Position numbers and translations under genes: made by a program
Source of the DNA: Deltaproteobacteria bacterium
Lineage (GTDB): Bacteria; Desulfobacterota_C; Deferrisomatia; Deferrisomatales; JACRMM01
Direction of reading: 5' to 3'
Length of the DNA stretch: 6,475 nucleotides
Assembly: GCA_016218905.1 (NCBI GenBank)
Contig: JACRCS010000514.1
Span: 1 to 6,475 of the forward strand
The notes under the pieces: model-generated
Told to the model about the DNA's origin: nothing
What the model saw: the letters and a program-made list of their open reading frames with translations, nothing else
The model's database searches: none
In this document: positions 5,659 through 6,475 of the stretch, in pieces
Layout of the letters: every line of letters begins with the position of its first letter
How positions within the stretch are numbered: position 1 is the first letter of the stretch

Positions 5659-6475
5659 TCTGCCGCCGCACCCTCGCCGCCGCCCTCCTCGGGGCTCTCC
5701 TGGCCGCCGGGCCCGCGGTCGGCCGCGACCTGACGCCCGAGCAGGAGCGGGGCCGGCAGATCTACATGACGGGGCACAGCCCGTCGGGCACGCCGATCGT
5801 GGCCTACTTCGGGGAGGACAGCGTCGAGATCCCGGAGGAGGCCTCCACGTGCAGCGGCTGCCACGGCTACGACGGCACGGGCCGCCCCGAGAGCGGCGTG
5901 ATCCCCAGCAACGTCACCTGGCCCTACCTGACTAAGTCTTACGGCCACGTGCACTCCAACGGGGTCGAGCACCCGGCCTTCACGGTGGAGACCCTCAAGG
6001 ACTACATGGAGTCCGGGGTATATCCCGGGGGCGGCGCGGGGGACCCCTCCATGCCGGTCTACGAGATGGCGTCCCGGGACCTCGACGACCTGGTGGCGTT
6101 CATGCAGCTCCTGGGGCAGTCCCTCGACCCGGGGGTCACGGAGGGCTCGCTCCGGCTCGGCACGGTTCTCCCGGCCGCAGGCCCCGGCGCCCCGGCGGGG
6201 GAGGCGGTCCGCGCCCTGCTGGAGGCGTATCTGGCCGAGGTCAACGAGGCCGGCGGGATCTACGGCCGAAAGGTCGAGCTCTCGGTGCTGGCGGCGGCCC
6301 CGGGCCCGTCGGCCAAGGGCCGCGACCTGGCCGGGTGGGTGCGGGTGGAGAAGCCCTTCGCCCTCGTGGCCACCTTCACCCCGGGCTTCGAAGGGGAGCT
6401 CTACGAGGTGGTCGGGCCCGAGGAGATCCCCCTCGTGGGGCCCCTGACTCTGTACCCGCTCGACGCCTACAGCCT
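5655..6475 (+). CDS. c-type cytochrome fused to a type I periplasmic ligand-binding domain, 3' end outside window
   Basis: The frame is open from ATG 5655 (overlapping the previous stop as ATGA, with GGGAG at 5641-5645) to the window edge, 273 codons. Residues 1-23 are a signal peptide (RRTLAAALLGALLAAGPAVG). Residues about 27-150 form a monohaem cytochrome c domain: EQERGRQIYMTG helix, haem motif CSGCH (C66, C69, H70), likely axial Met M133 in PSMPVY, and the closing helix DLDDLVAFMQLL. From about residue 166, LRLGTVLPAAGPG followed by LAEVNEAGGIYGRKVEL is the classic opening of Leu/Ile/Val-binding-like receptors (Peripla_BP_6), continuing through PFALVATFTPGFEGEL and EIPLVGPLTLYP. The receptor domain would need roughly 250 more residues. 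The product is periplasmic or surface exposed and could couple electron transfer to ligand binding; no transporter permease or ATPase is in view. Domain calls are firm, the joint function is unknown. Confidence 0.87.
   Translation, partial: MICRRTLAAALLGALLAAGPAVGRDLTPEQERGRQIYMTGHSPSGTPIVAYFGEDSVEIPEEASTCSGCHGYDGTGRPESGVIPSNVTWPYLTKSYGHVHSNGVEHPAFTVETLKDYMESGVYPGGGAGDPSMPVYEMASRDLDDLVAFMQLLGQSLDPGVTEGSLRLGTVLPAAGPGAPAGEAVRALLEAYLAEVNEAGGIYGRKVELSVLAAAPGPSAKGRDLAGWVRVEKPFALVATFTPGFEGELYEVVGPEEIPLVGPLTLYPLDAYS

Overview
This window is a GC-rich, gene-dense stretch with every gene on the plus strand. It reads as an exported copper/redox gene cluster. I infer a Gram-negative, metal- or redox-cycling bacterium, perhaps in or near the Desulfuromonadales/Deltaproteobacteria. 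The inference rests on the gene content (large OmpB/MofA-like multicopper oxidase, YVTN propeller, Sco proteins, exported c-type cytochrome) and on high GC with GTG/TTG starts. It is not a firm taxonomic call.

Layout. Positions 3-2261 hold the C-terminal 752 residues of a large multicopper-oxidase-like protein whose start lies before the window. A non-coding gap of 244 bases follows, with a terminator-like hairpin just after the stop and several short inverted repeats, then a clear Shine-Dalgarno. From 2506 to the right edge runs a tightly packed set of four genes: a secreted YncE/YVTN beta-propeller protein (2506-4458), a Sco1/SenC-type copper protein (4455-5045), a second Sco-like protein (5059-5658), and a c-type cytochrome fused to a type I periplasmic ligand-binding domain (5655 to the edge, incomplete). 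Neighbouring genes overlap by 4 bases or lie 13 bases apart, so they are very probably co-transcribed and translationally coupled.

How they may work together. All four genes with a visible start encode N-terminal export signals, so the products act outside the cytoplasm. The Sco proteins could deliver copper to, or control thiols for, the copper oxidase. The propeller could be a binding or scaffold partner. The cytochrome-receptor fusion could exchange electrons or sense a ligand. The joint role is inference from gene order.

Main points of interest: the tandem Sco pair, in which the first keeps CxxxCP and the second has CxxxSP; the cytochrome/ligand-receptor fusion; the atypical C-terminal copper motif and internal duplication of the oxidase; and a propeller gene whose real start appears to be a TTG at 2506, not the GTG at 2284 that a longest-frame caller would choose. 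I saw no tRNA, rRNA, CRISPR array or mobile element.
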